Part shown: positions 1 through 8,121 of the stretch, one piece after another
Numbering within the stretch: position 1 is the stretch's first letter
Layout: every line of letters begins with the position of its first letter
Assembly: GCA_037444165.1 (NCBI GenBank)
Contig: JBBIMX010000027.1
Location: 1-31,959 of the forward strand
Direction of reading: 5' to 3'
DNA length: 31,959 nt
From: CALIBK01 sp037444165
GTDB lineage: Bacteria; Desulfobacterota; BSN033; UBA1163
Position numbers and translations under genes: made by a program
The notes under the pieces: generated by a model
Databases searched by the model: none
What the model was told of the DNA's origin: nothing
The model's input: the letters and a program-made list of their open reading frames with translations, nothing else

Positions 1-74
1 ATGCATTTTTATACACCCATTTCAATTACCACAAAAATCCGTCATGAGCCAAAAAATGATAGATAGATTTTTTT

Positions 75-551
75 CTAAACGGAAATAATCTCTCCTTCGA
101 TTTTATCAGAGAGATGTAAAATTCCAATGGTTGACCGGTGCCAGAAGGAATGGGTTGGAGACCCCGGATTAAAAAAGAAAACCTCTTTCGATACATGATT
201 GGCAGGAGTATGGGTGTGACCATATACGATTGCATCCACCTCATCAAATTCTTTTCGAATTCTCGATTCTATCCCAAGAGGAGCTCCCCCACCATGGATG
301 AGACCGATCTTGAAGCCCCCTAACTCAATGACTCTCTTTTGTGGAAAAGCCTTTCGAATCTCGTAAGGATCCATATTTCCGCACACCGCGATGAGCTCTT
401 TTTGCTTTGAAAGGTACTCCGCAATAGACCAATCCACAAAGTCCCCTGCATGAAGAATCTTCTCGACATCTTTAAAATAACTCTCTACCATCTTTTTGAA
501 TTCAGCTGTCGGTTCTCTTAAATGGGTATCGGATAGGACTCCGATCTTCAT
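75..551 (-). CDS. YfcE/MJ0936-type metallophosphoesterase (phosphodiesterase)
   Basis: A small calcineurin-like phosphoesterase of 158 residues, a normal length for the YfcE/MJ0936 family, which hydrolyses phosphodiesters with two metal ions. The metal ligands are visible in order: SDTH (Asp8, His10), AGD (Asp37), GNMD (Asn59), HGG (His86) and GHTH (His112, His114). No signal peptide is seen, so it should be cytoplasmic. The reading frame is open further upstream, inside lysR, but family homology begins at the ATG at 551. That ATG lies 2 bases after the lysR stop, with AGGAG about 14 bases upstream. It is probably co-transcribed with and translationally coupled to lysR. The natural substrate cannot be told from sequence. 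Confidence 0.88.
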   Translation of the reverse strand: MKIGVLSDTHLREPTAEFKKMVESYFKDVEKILHAGDFVDWSIAEYLSKQKELIAVCGNMDPYEIRKAFPQKRVIELGGFKIGLIHGGGAPLGIESRIRKEFDEVDAIVYGHTHTPANHVSKEVFFFNPGSPTHSFWHRSTIGILHLSDKIEGEIISV

Positions 552-553
552 CT

Positions 554-1471
554 TTAGCTCATCCACTCCTTTCTTTTTTCTTGCATAAATCTTGAAAAGA
601 CCTGGATGACAGGGTTGACCCTCTCCTCTTTTAAATAAAGGAGCGCCACTTGAAGGGTAAGCCTCTCTTCTATAGGGATCACCTGAAGAAGCCCTCTTTT
701 GACCTCTTCTTCCACAATCCTTTTGACGATAATCGAAATTCCTTTTCCTTCTGAAACCCATTGCTTGATAAATTCGGAGCTTCCAGCCTCGATGAGCAAA
801 GAAGGTCGAATTCCTGAGCTTTTAAAGGCCTCAAGCAGCACTTTCCGTGTGGTAGAACCTTTGGCCCGGATGATAAAAGGGAATCTCTGGATTTCCCGGA
901 TAGAAATCCTCTCCTTACGGGCAAGCTCATGGAAAGGAGAGACAACCAGAACCAACTCTTCTTTTAAAAAAGGAATCGATACAAATCTCGATGAGGTTTT
1001 AGTCACGGCAATCAAAGCCAGATCGTTGCGATAGGTCATTAAACTCCTTTCAATCTCCTCAGAATTCCCGACATCCAGTGAAATCTTGATGAATGGATAA
1101 GCATTCTGAAAAGCTGAAAGAAGTTCAGGCATCAGACATTTTGAGTAGGATTCGCTTGTCCCAATCTTTAAAGATCCCTGTCGTTCTTTTTGGAGTTTTT
1201 CAAGACGATCTTCAGCCCCTCGAAGGAGGTTTGCAATCTTCCGGGCCTCTCGAAAGAGAGTTCTCCCTCCCTCTGTAAGTTTAAACTCCCCTCTTCCCCT
1301 ACGGATGAGAACAAAGCCTAATCGATCCTCAAGACCCTTGATATGTTTCGTGACCGCAGGCTGTGAGATAAAAAGTTCTTCTGCCGCCTTTGAAAAACTC
1401 TTCTGCTTAACAACCTCGTGGAAGACGAGCAAGGAATGGAGAGAATCTTCAAGAAATCTCCTCTCTTTCAT
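554..1471 (-). CDS. LysR-family transcriptional regulator
   Basis: A 305-residue LysR-type regulator. Residues about 12-70 form the winged helix-turn-helix, with the typical KAAEELFISQPAVTKHI stretch followed by LEDRLG and the wing at LTEGG. Residues about 95-295 are the two-lobed effector-binding domain. It is transcribed divergently from ubiD across 102 bp that contain a T-N11-A palindrome, so it very likely controls ubiD and represses itself. A LysR gene divergent from UbiD/UbiX decarboxylase genes recalls Bacillus subtilis bsdA-bsdBCD, where the regulator responds to phenolic acids. That comparison is an analogy of layout only. The effector here is unknown. Confidence 0.93.
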   Translation of the reverse strand: MKERRFLEDSLHSLLVFHEVVKQKSFSKAAEELFISQPAVTKHIKGLEDRLGFVLIRRGRGEFKLTEGGRTLFREARKIANLLRGAEDRLEKLQKERQGSLKIGTSESYSKCLMPELLSAFQNAYPFIKISLDVGNSEEIERSLMTYRNDLALIAVTKTSSRFVSIPFLKEELVLVVSPFHELARKERISIREIQRFPFIIRAKGSTTRKVLLEAFKSSGIRPSLLIEAGSSEFIKQWVSEGKGISIIVKRIVEEEVKRGLLQVIPIEERLTLQVALLYLKEERVNPVIQVFSRFMQEKRKEWMS

Positions 1472-1475
1472 TGAT

Positions 1476-1490
1476 ATAACCTATAGTTAT
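1476..1490. promoter_or_regulatory. LysR-box operator (ATAAC-N5-GTTAT)
   Basis: A 15-bp palindrome with perfect 5-bp arms that contains the T-N11-A pattern of LysR-type recognition sites (T1477, A1489). Its centre is about 64 bases upstream of the predicted ubiD transcription start, the usual place for a LysR activator site. It also covers the predicted start of lysR transcription, as expected for autorepression. Confidence 0.65.
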
Positions 1491-1518
1491 TTAAACATAA
1501 AAACAAATGATTTGACAA
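1490..1518 (-). promoter_or_regulatory. Candidate lysR promoter
   Basis: On the minus strand, TTGTCA (1513-1518) and TTTAAA (1490-1495) are separated by 17 bases. The predicted start lies inside the LysR box near 1483, about a dozen bases before the lysR ATG. The -10 is only a fair match. The overlap with the ubiD -35 and the operator is the main support. Confidence 0.4.
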
Positions 1519-1540
1519 GAGGTCACTTAAAAAAGATAAT
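1512..1540 (+). promoter_or_regulatory. Sigma-70 type promoter of the ubiD operon
   Basis: TTGACA (1512-1517), a 17-base spacer and GATAAT (1535-1540). This is a perfect -35, an ideal spacer and a 5-of-6 -10. Transcription should start near 1547, and AGGAGG (1561-1566) sits 7 bases before the ubiD ATG at 1574. Confidence 0.72.
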
Positions 1541-1573
1541 AAGACCAAATATATTATACAAGGAGGAGATGCC

Positions 1574-2989
1574 ATGGATTTAAGGGATTTTATCAGAACA
1601 TGTGAAGAAAAGGGGGAGTTAAAGAGGATTAAAGTGGAGGTGGATTGGAATCTCGAGCTCTCTCATATTGCTAAGATCAATGAGGAAGACAAAGGACCTG
1701 CCTTACTCTTTGAAAAGGTAAAGGACTATGCCATACCGGTTTTGACGAGCGCCTTTACCTCCCCAAAACGTTTGGCCCTCGCCCTTGGAATGCCAGAACA
1801 TTTTTCGATGTGTGATATGGCAAGACGATGGATGGAACTGACCACGAAGAAACTGATTCCACCGAGAGAAGTGAAGAGCGGTCCAATTTTGGAAAACGTT
1901 ATCGAAGGAAATCAGGTCAACCTGTTTCACTTTCCCGCACCTAAGTTCTATCCCATGGATGGGGGTCGTTTCATCGGCACGGCTGTTTTTTTAATCACGA
2001 AAGATCCCGAAAGCGATTGGGTCAATTTAGGAACCTATCGGATGCAGATTTTGGATGAAAAGACCACAGGGGTCCAAATCATCAAAGGAAAACATGCAGA
2101 CTTTATGTTAAAGAAGTATCAAAAGATGAAGAAGACCATGCCTGCTGCTGCGGTTATCGGTGGGGATCCTCTGCTCTTTCTCGCTGGAAGTACGTTGGTC
2201 TCCGCTGGAGTAAGCGAATACGATATCGTAGGTTCCCTGCGAGGAAATCCCTGTGAAGTGATCAAAAGCGATCTCACGGGATTGCCTCTTCCCGCTACGG
2301 CTGAACTCATTCTGGAAGGGGAGGTTGAAACGGACCCATCAAAGTTTCGAGAAGAAGGACCCTTTGGAGAATACACGGGCTACTATTCCGGAAAAACGGG
2401 TGAGGAATGGCCAAAACCTGTCCTCTATGTAAAACGAATCCTCCATCGGAATAATCCCATCTTTTGGGCTACCTCTGTCGGTAAACCCGTCACCGATACC
2501 CATATGATCCAATCCCTCAATCGAACGGCTACCCTATGGACGGACCTCGAAAATATGAAGGTCCCCGGGATCCAATCCGTCTATATTCCGCCTGAAACAG
2601 GAGGAAGATTCTGGGGTATTGTGTCCGTCAAACAGATGTACCCCGGACATTCCATGCATGTGGGTACAGCCGTGATCTCCACGACCACAGGCCATTACGG
2701 AATGAAAGGGGTGATTGTGGTGGACGACGATATAAGGGCAGACGATATTCAGAGGGTCCTTTGGGCCTTAGCCGTTCGATATGATCCTTATCGAAGTACC
2801 GAAATTATTAAAAGAGGACGCTCCACCCCTCTTGACCCCGCACTCCCCATTGAGTCCAGAGATATTGTCTCCCGAATAATCATGGATGCGTGTATTCCAT
2901 TCGAGTGGGAAAGGAAACCTACGGAAATCAAATTAGATGAAGAGATGCTAAAAAAAGTCCGAAGCCGCTGGAAGGAATATGGGTTCTAA
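1574..2989 (+). CDS. ubiD: UbiD-family prenyl-FMN-dependent decarboxylase
   Basis: A 471-residue UbiD-family (de)carboxylase, which removes or adds CO2 on aromatic or alpha,beta-unsaturated acids using prenylated FMN made by UbiX. Family hallmarks are present: NLGTYR (Asn151, Arg156) binds cofactor and supplies the Arg of the catalytic network, and EGPFGE (Glu261, Glu266) supplies the two Glu. These match the Glu-Arg-Glu triad described for Fdc1. A strong AGGAGG ribosome site supports the start. It leads an operon with a Tm-1-like gene and ubiX. The symbol denotes the family. Whether it works in quinone synthesis or on an aromatic acid is open; the divergent LysR gene and the lack of other quinone genes favour a catabolic role. 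Confidence 0.93.
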   Translation: MDLRDFIRTCEEKGELKRIKVEVDWNLELSHIAKINEEDKGPALLFEKVKDYAIPVLTSAFTSPKRLALALGMPEHFSMCDMARRWMELTTKKLIPPREVKSGPILENVIEGNQVNLFHFPAPKFYPMDGGRFIGTAVFLITKDPESDWVNLGTYRMQILDEKTTGVQIIKGKHADFMLKKYQKMKKTMPAAAVIGGDPLLFLAGSTLVSAGVSEYDIVGSLRGNPCEVIKSDLTGLPLPATAELILEGEVETDPSKFREEGPFGEYTGYYSGKTGEEWPKPVLYVKRILHRNNPIFWATSVGKPVTDTHMIQSLNRTATLWTDLENMKVPGIQSVYIPPETGGRFWGIVSVKQMYPGHSMHVGTAVISTTTGHYGMKGVIVVDDDIRADDIQRVLWALAVRYDPYRSTEIIKRGRSTPLDPALPIESRDIVSRIIMDACIPFEWERKPTEIKLDEEMLKKVRSRWKEYGF

Positions 2990-3012
2990 TTAGCCCTACA
3001 GGAGGGAGAACT

Positions 3013-4284
3013 ATGGCCATTGCCATCATCGGAATGTTGGATGAAAGAGAAGAGGCCCTTAAAATCATAAAGAATCAAATCGAACGAAGAGGGCATAAGG
3101 CCATTCTCATCGATATTAGTATAGGAACAGGAGCCATCTCTCCCTCCTTATCCCCTGAAGTCACAGGAGAAGAGATTGCAAGGCTGGCTGGAACTACCAT
3201 TGAAGAGATTAAAAGGGCGCCCACTCAAGAAAGGGAGAAAGTTACCTCCTTAATGGCGGAGGGACTCACTCAAAAAGTTCTGGATCTTTATAAGAAGGGA
3301 GAACTTCAAGGCCTCATTGCCATTGCTGGAATGACCGGCACTTTTCTCAGTCTAAGAGCAATGAAATCCCTTCCTTTTGGCCTACCTAAACTACTGATTT
3401 CAAGTGTCACAGCCATGCCCGCCTATGCCAACAGGCTTTCAGAATTCTTTAGCCTCAGAGATATCACCGTGATGCACAGTGTGGTCGATACCGTGGGTCT
3501 TAACCCTTTGGTACGAACCCTTGCCCTCAATGGGGCAAATGCCATCTGTGGAATGGTCGAAGGGTTTGAACCCTTAAAAAAGGAAGAGAAACCTTCCATT
3601 GCCATCACCGAATTTGGATTTTGCGACAAGGGGGCCCATTATATAAGAGACCTTCTCTCCAAAGACTACGATCTGGTCTCCTTTCATGCAACGGGATTGG
3701 GAGACCGAGCCGCTGTGGATCTGGTGAGTCAGGGGTTCTTTGAGGCCTTCATCGATTTAGTCCCGGCCAGCTTCAGCGAGTACCTACTGGGAGGAAATCG
3801 AGCCTCAGGCCCTAACCGTTTAGATGCGGCATTAGACCTTCCCATTCCTTACATCCTCTCTCCCTGTGGGTTTGATATGATCAGTTGTGGACCCATCGAG
3901 AGAAAAGAGAAAGGAGACCCGCTCTGGGTTTCTCGAAGGCTGGCGGAGCGAAAACTTCTCATCCAGGATGCCATGAGAGTTCAGGCAAGAACAAATGCCG
4001 AGGAGATGGAAACGATTGCCAAAGCCGTGGCTGAAAAGCTAAACCGATACAAGAATAAAAAATGGGTTAAATTTATCATCCCCCGAAAAGGATTCTCTTC
4101 TCTGAGTGTGGAAGGTGCCGTCCTCTATGATCCTGAGGTGGATCAGGTCTTTATTGACACCTTGAGAAGGAATTTAGATCCCGAGATAGAGGTGATCGAG
4201 GTGGACTCGGAGATCAACCAATTGGAGTTCGCTCAAGTGGTCGTTGAGACCCTGAAAAAAACCTTGAAATCCTCTCCTGCTTAA
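3013..4284 (+). CDS. Tm-1-like ATP-binding / UPF0261 family protein
   Basis: A 423-residue protein of the UPF0261 family, related to the ATP-binding N-terminal part of the tomato Tm-1 resistance protein. The start MAIAIIGMLDEREEA, the GMTGTF segment near residue 116 and the long two-domain layout fit this family. It has no signal peptide or membrane segment. The biochemical role of bacterial members is not established; many are encoded beside a TIM-barrel PEP-hydrolase-like protein, which is absent here. It lies 23 bases after ubiD with AGGAGG at 3000-3005, and 3 bases before ubiX. It is therefore sandwiched between enzyme and cofactor-maker in one transcript, suggesting a function linked to the UbiD reaction or its substrate. 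Confidence 0.85.
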   Translation: MAIAIIGMLDEREEALKIIKNQIERRGHKAILIDISIGTGAISPSLSPEVTGEEIARLAGTTIEEIKRAPTQEREKVTSLMAEGLTQKVLDLYKKGELQGLIAIAGMTGTFLSLRAMKSLPFGLPKLLISSVTAMPAYANRLSEFFSLRDITVMHSVVDTVGLNPLVRTLALNGANAICGMVEGFEPLKKEEKPSIAITEFGFCDKGAHYIRDLLSKDYDLVSFHATGLGDRAAVDLVSQGFFEAFIDLVPASFSEYLLGGNRASGPNRLDAALDLPIPYILSPCGFDMISCGPIERKEKGDPLWVSRRLAERKLLIQDAMRVQARTNAEEMETIAKAVAEKLNRYKNKKWVKFIIPRKGFSSLSVEGAVLYDPEVDQVFIDTLRRNLDPEIEVIEVDSEINQLEFAQVVVETLKKTLKSSPA

Positions 4285-4287
4285 GGG

Positions 4288-4881
4288 ATGGATTCCATGG
4301 GAGGGAAAGTGAAAAATAAGTGTCTGATCGTCGGTATCTCGGGAGCCACGGGCTCCATTTATGGCATTCGTCTTCTGGAGGTTCTAAAAAAGAAAGACAT
4401 CGAAACCCATCTTGTCCTTTCTTCCATGGCCAAGCAGATCATCCTTGAGGAAACCCTTTATACGGTTGAGAAGGTCAAAGCTCTGGCTTCCCATGTTTAC
4501 GAGAACGACGATCTCCATGCACCCATTTCCAGTGGTTCCTTCTTAACCCACGGGATGATCATCCTTCCCTGCTCCATTAAGACCCTTTCCGGGATTGCCC
4601 ATTCCTACAATGAAAATCTGATGCTCCGTGCTGCAGATGTGACCTTAAAAGAACGAAGGAAACTGATCCTTGGTGTTCGGGAAACCCCTCTTCATCAGGG
4701 CCATCTGGAATTGATGCTTCAGGTAAGCCGATTGGGAGCCATTCTCCTTCCACCCGTCCCTGCCTTCTATTTCCAACCTAAAAGCATTGATGATCTCATT
4801 CATCATACGATAGGAAAGGCCCTTGATCTATTGGAAATTGACCACTCCCTATATCCACGCTGGAGAGGTCGGAAGAAATAA
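4288..4881 (+). CDS. ubiX: UbiX-family flavin prenyltransferase
   Basis: A 197-residue flavoprotein of the UbiX/Pad1 family, which joins a dimethylallyl group to FMN to make the prenyl-FMN used by UbiD. Visible motifs are GISGATGSIYG (16-26, flavin binding), SSGSF (81-85), CSIKTLSGI (95-103), KERRKLILGVRETPL (121-135, phosphate-binding Arg and Glu) and PAFY (158-161). Length is typical. The ATG at 4288 is 3 bases after the preceding stop. A second ATG at 4297 would shorten it by three residues and cannot be excluded. Presence in the same operon as ubiD is the expected functional pairing. No terminator hairpin follows it, so some transcription may continue into the cytochrome gene 40 bases downstream. 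Confidence 0.93.
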   Translation: MDSMGGKVKNKCLIVGISGATGSIYGIRLLEVLKKKDIETHLVLSSMAKQIILEETLYTVEKVKALASHVYENDDLHAPISSGSFLTHGMIILPCSIKTLSGIAHSYNENLMLRAADVTLKERRKLILGVRETPLHQGHLELMLQVSRLGAILLPPVPAFYFQPKSIDDLIHHTIGKALDLLEIDHSLYPRWRGRKK

Positions 4882-4885
4882 CTTC

Positions 4886-4914
4886 TTGCCCCTTTCTCGT
4901 CTTCGTCCTATACT
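4886..4914 (+). promoter_or_regulatory. Candidate promoter of the octaheme cytochrome, possibly leaderless
   Basis: TTGCCC (4886-4891), a 17-base spacer and TATACT (4909-4914). The predicted start at about 4921 falls at the ATG (4922), and no Shine-Dalgarno sequence is visible, so the mRNA may be leaderless. Read-through from ubiX is the alternative. Confidence 0.4.
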
Positions 4915-4921
4915 ATAGTCC

Positions 4922-6760
4922 ATGGCCCTTCTCAAGCGATTGAAGCCCTGCTCTTTGTCTCTCCTGGTCGCCCTGTACTTCATTGTTCATCCTCCTCTTC
5001 CCTATCCTTCTCAAGAGAAACCCCATCCAAAGATTGACCTTAAAGGATACGATGGTTCTTCTCTCTCTATAGAAAGTCAACTTCCTTATAGTCCTAAGAA
5101 GACCTGTGGAGCGTGCCACGACTATGATCGGATCACCAAGGGTTATCACTTTCAGCAAGGAAGAACGAATGGGAGGGGGAACATTTCTGTCAGCGATTCC
5201 TACGACCCAAAATATTCCTGGAACCTCTCGTCAGGGATGTATGGAAAAGTGCAAATGGCTTCTACCGATCCAAGCCAATTAGCCAAAAAGAACAATCTCC
5301 ATCCCTCCGAAATAGACAAATCCTCTTTTTACTTTGCCCAGAACTGTGGGGCCTGCCATCCTGGAGGGGGGTGGAGTGAATACGATCGGAGAGGGTATCT
5401 CTATTATGATGAAGAAAATAAAAAGTTGGGTTACGAAATGGGAGGAGACAATCCCCGACTCGATGGAGACTATACCTCCCTTTCTGCCGGGAATGAAAAA
5501 TACGGGGCCCCCTGGGATCGAAGTGGCGTAAGTGAGGCCGACTGCTTGATCTGCCATCTCAAAGGATATCAGTGGAAACAACGAGGCATTGCTCTTAAAG
5601 GAGGGCTTTTAAAATATGCTCCTTCTGTGGGAGCGGGCTGGGGAGTGATCAAATCACTCGATGGGGATTCCCATTTTGAGAAATCCATTTCCGTGGAAAT
5701 CGACTATACAAAAAAAGAGGTGGCGGATTTTGAGAATCTCCATCTCCAAATCACAAGACGCGTGTCAGATGAAAACTGCTGGGCATGCCATGGCCCTTAC
5801 GGAGAGAAAAAGAGGGGTTATGATTGGACCCTCCAGCTGGATGTCCACAAAGCAAAAGGGATGGATTGCCTCTCCTGTCATCCCGGAGATCAAGAACATA
5901 ACTTGGCCAAAGGGGACTCTCTTCCCCAGACTGTCCGTGAGGACCTGGATCACACCATGAACTCCTGTGAGGATTGTCACTATAAGAAAAAAGACAGAAA
6001 AGCTCCGAGGCCTAAACACCCCTTCTCCCCAAGGCATATGAAGAGAATCGCCTGTCAAACCTGCCATATCCCCTTTCGAACCCTTTCCGTTGAACTGGTG
6101 TATGACCATACGACTGGAGAGACACACATTTATGAAACCTCAAAATTTTTATCCCGTAATCCCCTGGATCCTAAACCTGCTGCTCCCGATGAAAAACAGC
6201 AAGTCTGGTATCCCGCTCTTAAGGATTACAAAGGCAAAATCATCCCTGTGAAGCCAGCTCTCCCTGTTTACTGGGGAGATCTGGATGAACACACCCATCT
6301 CGTTAAGCCCATCCCTCTCTGGAAGATCAGGGATCTAAAAAAGCCTCCTCTTAAAGACGACAATGGAGACGGAATCCCCGAGGTCAACTCTCTTGAGGAG
6401 ATCAAATCCTTTTTAATAGCATTGAAAAGTAAAGATCGTTTTGGTTCCCCTATTGCCAATCTTCCAGTCCTCCTCAAAGGAGGATTCCTCTACCGATTAG
6501 GCAAAAAGGGTGGGGTCGAAAAAATGCCCCATGACCAGGCTCAACCTGTTGATTTTTCACTCCATCACAACATCCGGCCTGGATTTTTAGCCCTGGGATC
6601 AATGGGATGTAGGGATTGCCATACCCGGAATTCTCCCTTCTTCCTAAGAAAGATCTTGGTCGATCCTTACGATGAAAAGGGAAAACCCGTCTATGTTGAG
6701 GCCTGGGAGCAGATGGGGATGGGTCAGGAAAAATTAAATCGACTCCTTTTAGACCAATAG
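4922..6760 (+). CDS. Secreted octaheme c-type cytochrome
   Basis: A 612-residue multihaem cytochrome with eight CXXCH haem-attachment motifs at residues 62, 142, 208, 286, 316, 349, 378 and 563. Seven lie in the first 385 residues. A 180-residue stretch without haem motifs, holding an acidic DDNGDG segment that may bind calcium, separates the last. The N-terminus is a Sec signal peptide (Lys/Arg, then a hydrophobic run to about residue 24), so it acts outside the cytoplasmic membrane. No CXXCK motif is seen, which argues against an ammonia-forming nitrite reductase, and it does not read as octaheme tetrathionate reductase or HAO. It is probably an electron carrier or a reductase of unknown substrate. 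The start lacks a ribosome site. It ends at a hairpin plus T tract. Confidence 0.9.
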   Translation: MALLKRLKPCSLSLLVALYFIVHPPLPYPSQEKPHPKIDLKGYDGSSLSIESQLPYSPKKTCGACHDYDRITKGYHFQQGRTNGRGNISVSDSYDPKYSWNLSSGMYGKVQMASTDPSQLAKKNNLHPSEIDKSSFYFAQNCGACHPGGGWSEYDRRGYLYYDEENKKLGYEMGGDNPRLDGDYTSLSAGNEKYGAPWDRSGVSEADCLICHLKGYQWKQRGIALKGGLLKYAPSVGAGWGVIKSLDGDSHFEKSISVEIDYTKKEVADFENLHLQITRRVSDENCWACHGPYGEKKRGYDWTLQLDVHKAKGMDCLSCHPGDQEHNLAKGDSLPQTVREDLDHTMNSCEDCHYKKKDRKAPRPKHPFSPRHMKRIACQTCHIPFRTLSVELVYDHTTGETHIYETSKFLSRNPLDPKPAAPDEKQQVWYPALKDYKGKIIPVKPALPVYWGDLDEHTHLVKPIPLWKIRDLKKPPLKDDNGDGIPEVNSLEEIKSFLIALKSKDRFGSPIANLPVLLKGGFLYRLGKKGGVEKMPHDQAQPVDFSLHHNIRPGFLALGSMGCRDCHTRNSPFFLRKILVDPYDEKGKPVYVEAWEQMGMGQEKLNRLLLDQ

Positions 6761-6780
6761 CCCTTTGGCCTATTTTTTTT
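6756..6780 (+). terminator. Intrinsic terminator after the cytochrome gene
   Basis: A short hairpin (AATAG-CC, loop CTTT, GG-CTATT with one bulged C) runs straight into eight T at 6773-6780. It overlaps the cytochrome stop and the 3' end of the convergent esterase gene. The stem is weak, so efficiency is uncertain. Confidence 0.55.
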
Positions 6781-8119
6781 CAATCTTCTCCTTAAATATT
6801 TCAGAATGATGGTTAAGAATATTTCCGGATCGACTCCTCCAGAATCGATAGTTATGCCCTGCTTTTCCATTGAAGGGTTGAACGGGAATCTCGTGGGTTC
6901 CTTCTCTTGTCACTTTCTCAAAATTTCTATTCCCCTGGATAATCTCGACGATCCCTTCTCTCTCTCCATAATCAAAATAGATCCAAGGGGGTAGTTTTGA
7001 AATCCCTTTTTCTTGAACGAGGCGGATCGGGTTATGGGAACGAATAAAGGAACCATCCAGGGTGGAGGCCGAGGGCAGTCTTTTAGGTTGAAGTCTTCCA
7101 AATATCTCTAAAAATTCAGGAAGAACCATCTTGAGCATCCATTTGTTTGAAAAGAGTTCAAGATCGAGAAGACCGCTTTGACTACTGATGGAATGAAAGA
7201 GATGAGGATATTTCAATCCAAGTCTCATCGCCCCAAATCCTCCCATAGAGAATCCTCCAAGCCCTCGAATAGGGAGGATTCTGTTCCGATAGAGAGAGTC
7301 TCTTTCAATAAAATGGACCAATTCAAGAAAATAGGATTCATATTTCCCCAGAGCCCCTGGCTTCATATAAAGGAAAGGAATCAGAGAAAAATTCAGAGAC
7401 TCGCCACGGGAAAAATCGTCACAAGAGTTTCGACTCTGAGTGGGCGGGAAAAGGGTCTTCCCTTCATTTTCATCTATATAGAATCCATTGTCTCCATCAG
7501 GAAGAATCATAATCATCTTCTGGGCCGGTGAAAAAAGAGTCCTTTCTGATTTCCCCAGAAGGAGGTTGTGGACCACAATGGATTGGACAATCTCAATGGG
7601 GAGATCATCTTTAGGGTTCAGGCCTCCAAACCTCGATAGCTCCTCAAAACGGTCTTTAAGATCCCTTTCCAGATCCTGATAGGTACGATTCTTGGGGTTC
7701 ATCATCGCATAAGCAATCAGAGCAATATCCTCGTGAAGGAGCCAATGAAATTCTTCCTCTTTGGCTTCGCAGAGGACCCTCTTGGCTTTCTCGGGTGAAT
7801 GGACCTTCCACCAGAAGCCCCTCCGTTCAAAATTATATCCATGAAGGAGGAAAAGAACGGGATATTTATCTTCGGGTTTTCTGTCAAAGCCCTCTGGCAA
7901 AATAATAAAGAACCCCTTCTCCTTTTCTAAAACTCTTGAATAGAAGGTCTCATATCGAACCAGATAGGAATATCTCTGATAGGGTTTGGGATGAAGGAAG
8001 TAGGAGAGCTCAGGATTCTCTGAACAGCAAAGTGGCTGGGCGGCAAAGGAGATGGAAGGGTGAAGAAAGAGACTGAGAATCCCGATAAAACCGATAGCCT
8101 CCCATATCTTTGATCTCAT
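6770..8119 (-). CDS. Secreted alpha/beta-hydrolase, putative esterase (esterase D/antigen 85-like)
   Basis: A 449-residue protein from the ATG at 8119. A signal peptide ends near SFAAQ (residue 27), so it is exported. The hydrolase part carries LLHGYN (92-97, oxyanion region), the nucleophile elbow GFSMGGFGAMRLG (Ser291), a likely acid in YFDYGE (Asp383) and GHNYRFW (His422). This order fits the putative esterase family that includes FrmB and mycobacterial antigen 85. It is longer than usual because of an insert between residues about 100 and 280. A TTG codon at 8123-8125 overlaps the stop of the upstream HAD gene and could be the start instead. It is the last gene of the haem operon, though no direct link to haem is evident. 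The substrate is unknown. Confidence 0.82.
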   Translation of the reverse strand: MRSKIWEAIGFIGILSLFLHPSISFAAQPLCCSENPELSYFLHPKPYQRYSYLVRYETFYSRVLEKEKGFFIILPEGFDRKPEDKYPVLFLLHGYNFERRGFWWKVHSPEKAKRVLCEAKEEEFHWLLHEDIALIAYAMMNPKNRTYQDLERDLKDRFEELSRFGGLNPKDDLPIEIVQSIVVHNLLLGKSERTLFSPAQKMIMILPDGDNGFYIDENEGKTLFPPTQSRNSCDDFSRGESLNFSLIPFLYMKPGALGKYESYFLELVHFIERDSLYRNRILPIRGLGGFSMGGFGAMRLGLKYPHLFHSISSQSGLLDLELFSNKWMLKMVLPEFLEIFGRLQPKRLPSASTLDGSFIRSHNPIRLVQEKGISKLPPWIYFDYGEREGIVEIIQGNRNFEKVTREGTHEIPVQPFNGKAGHNYRFWRSRSGNILNHHSEIFKEKIEKK

Positions 8120-8121
8120 TT

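Noticed and set aside
1..74. Gene or terminator at the left edge
   Set aside because: Open frames here are shadows of the phosphoesterase, and no hairpin with T tract is visible.
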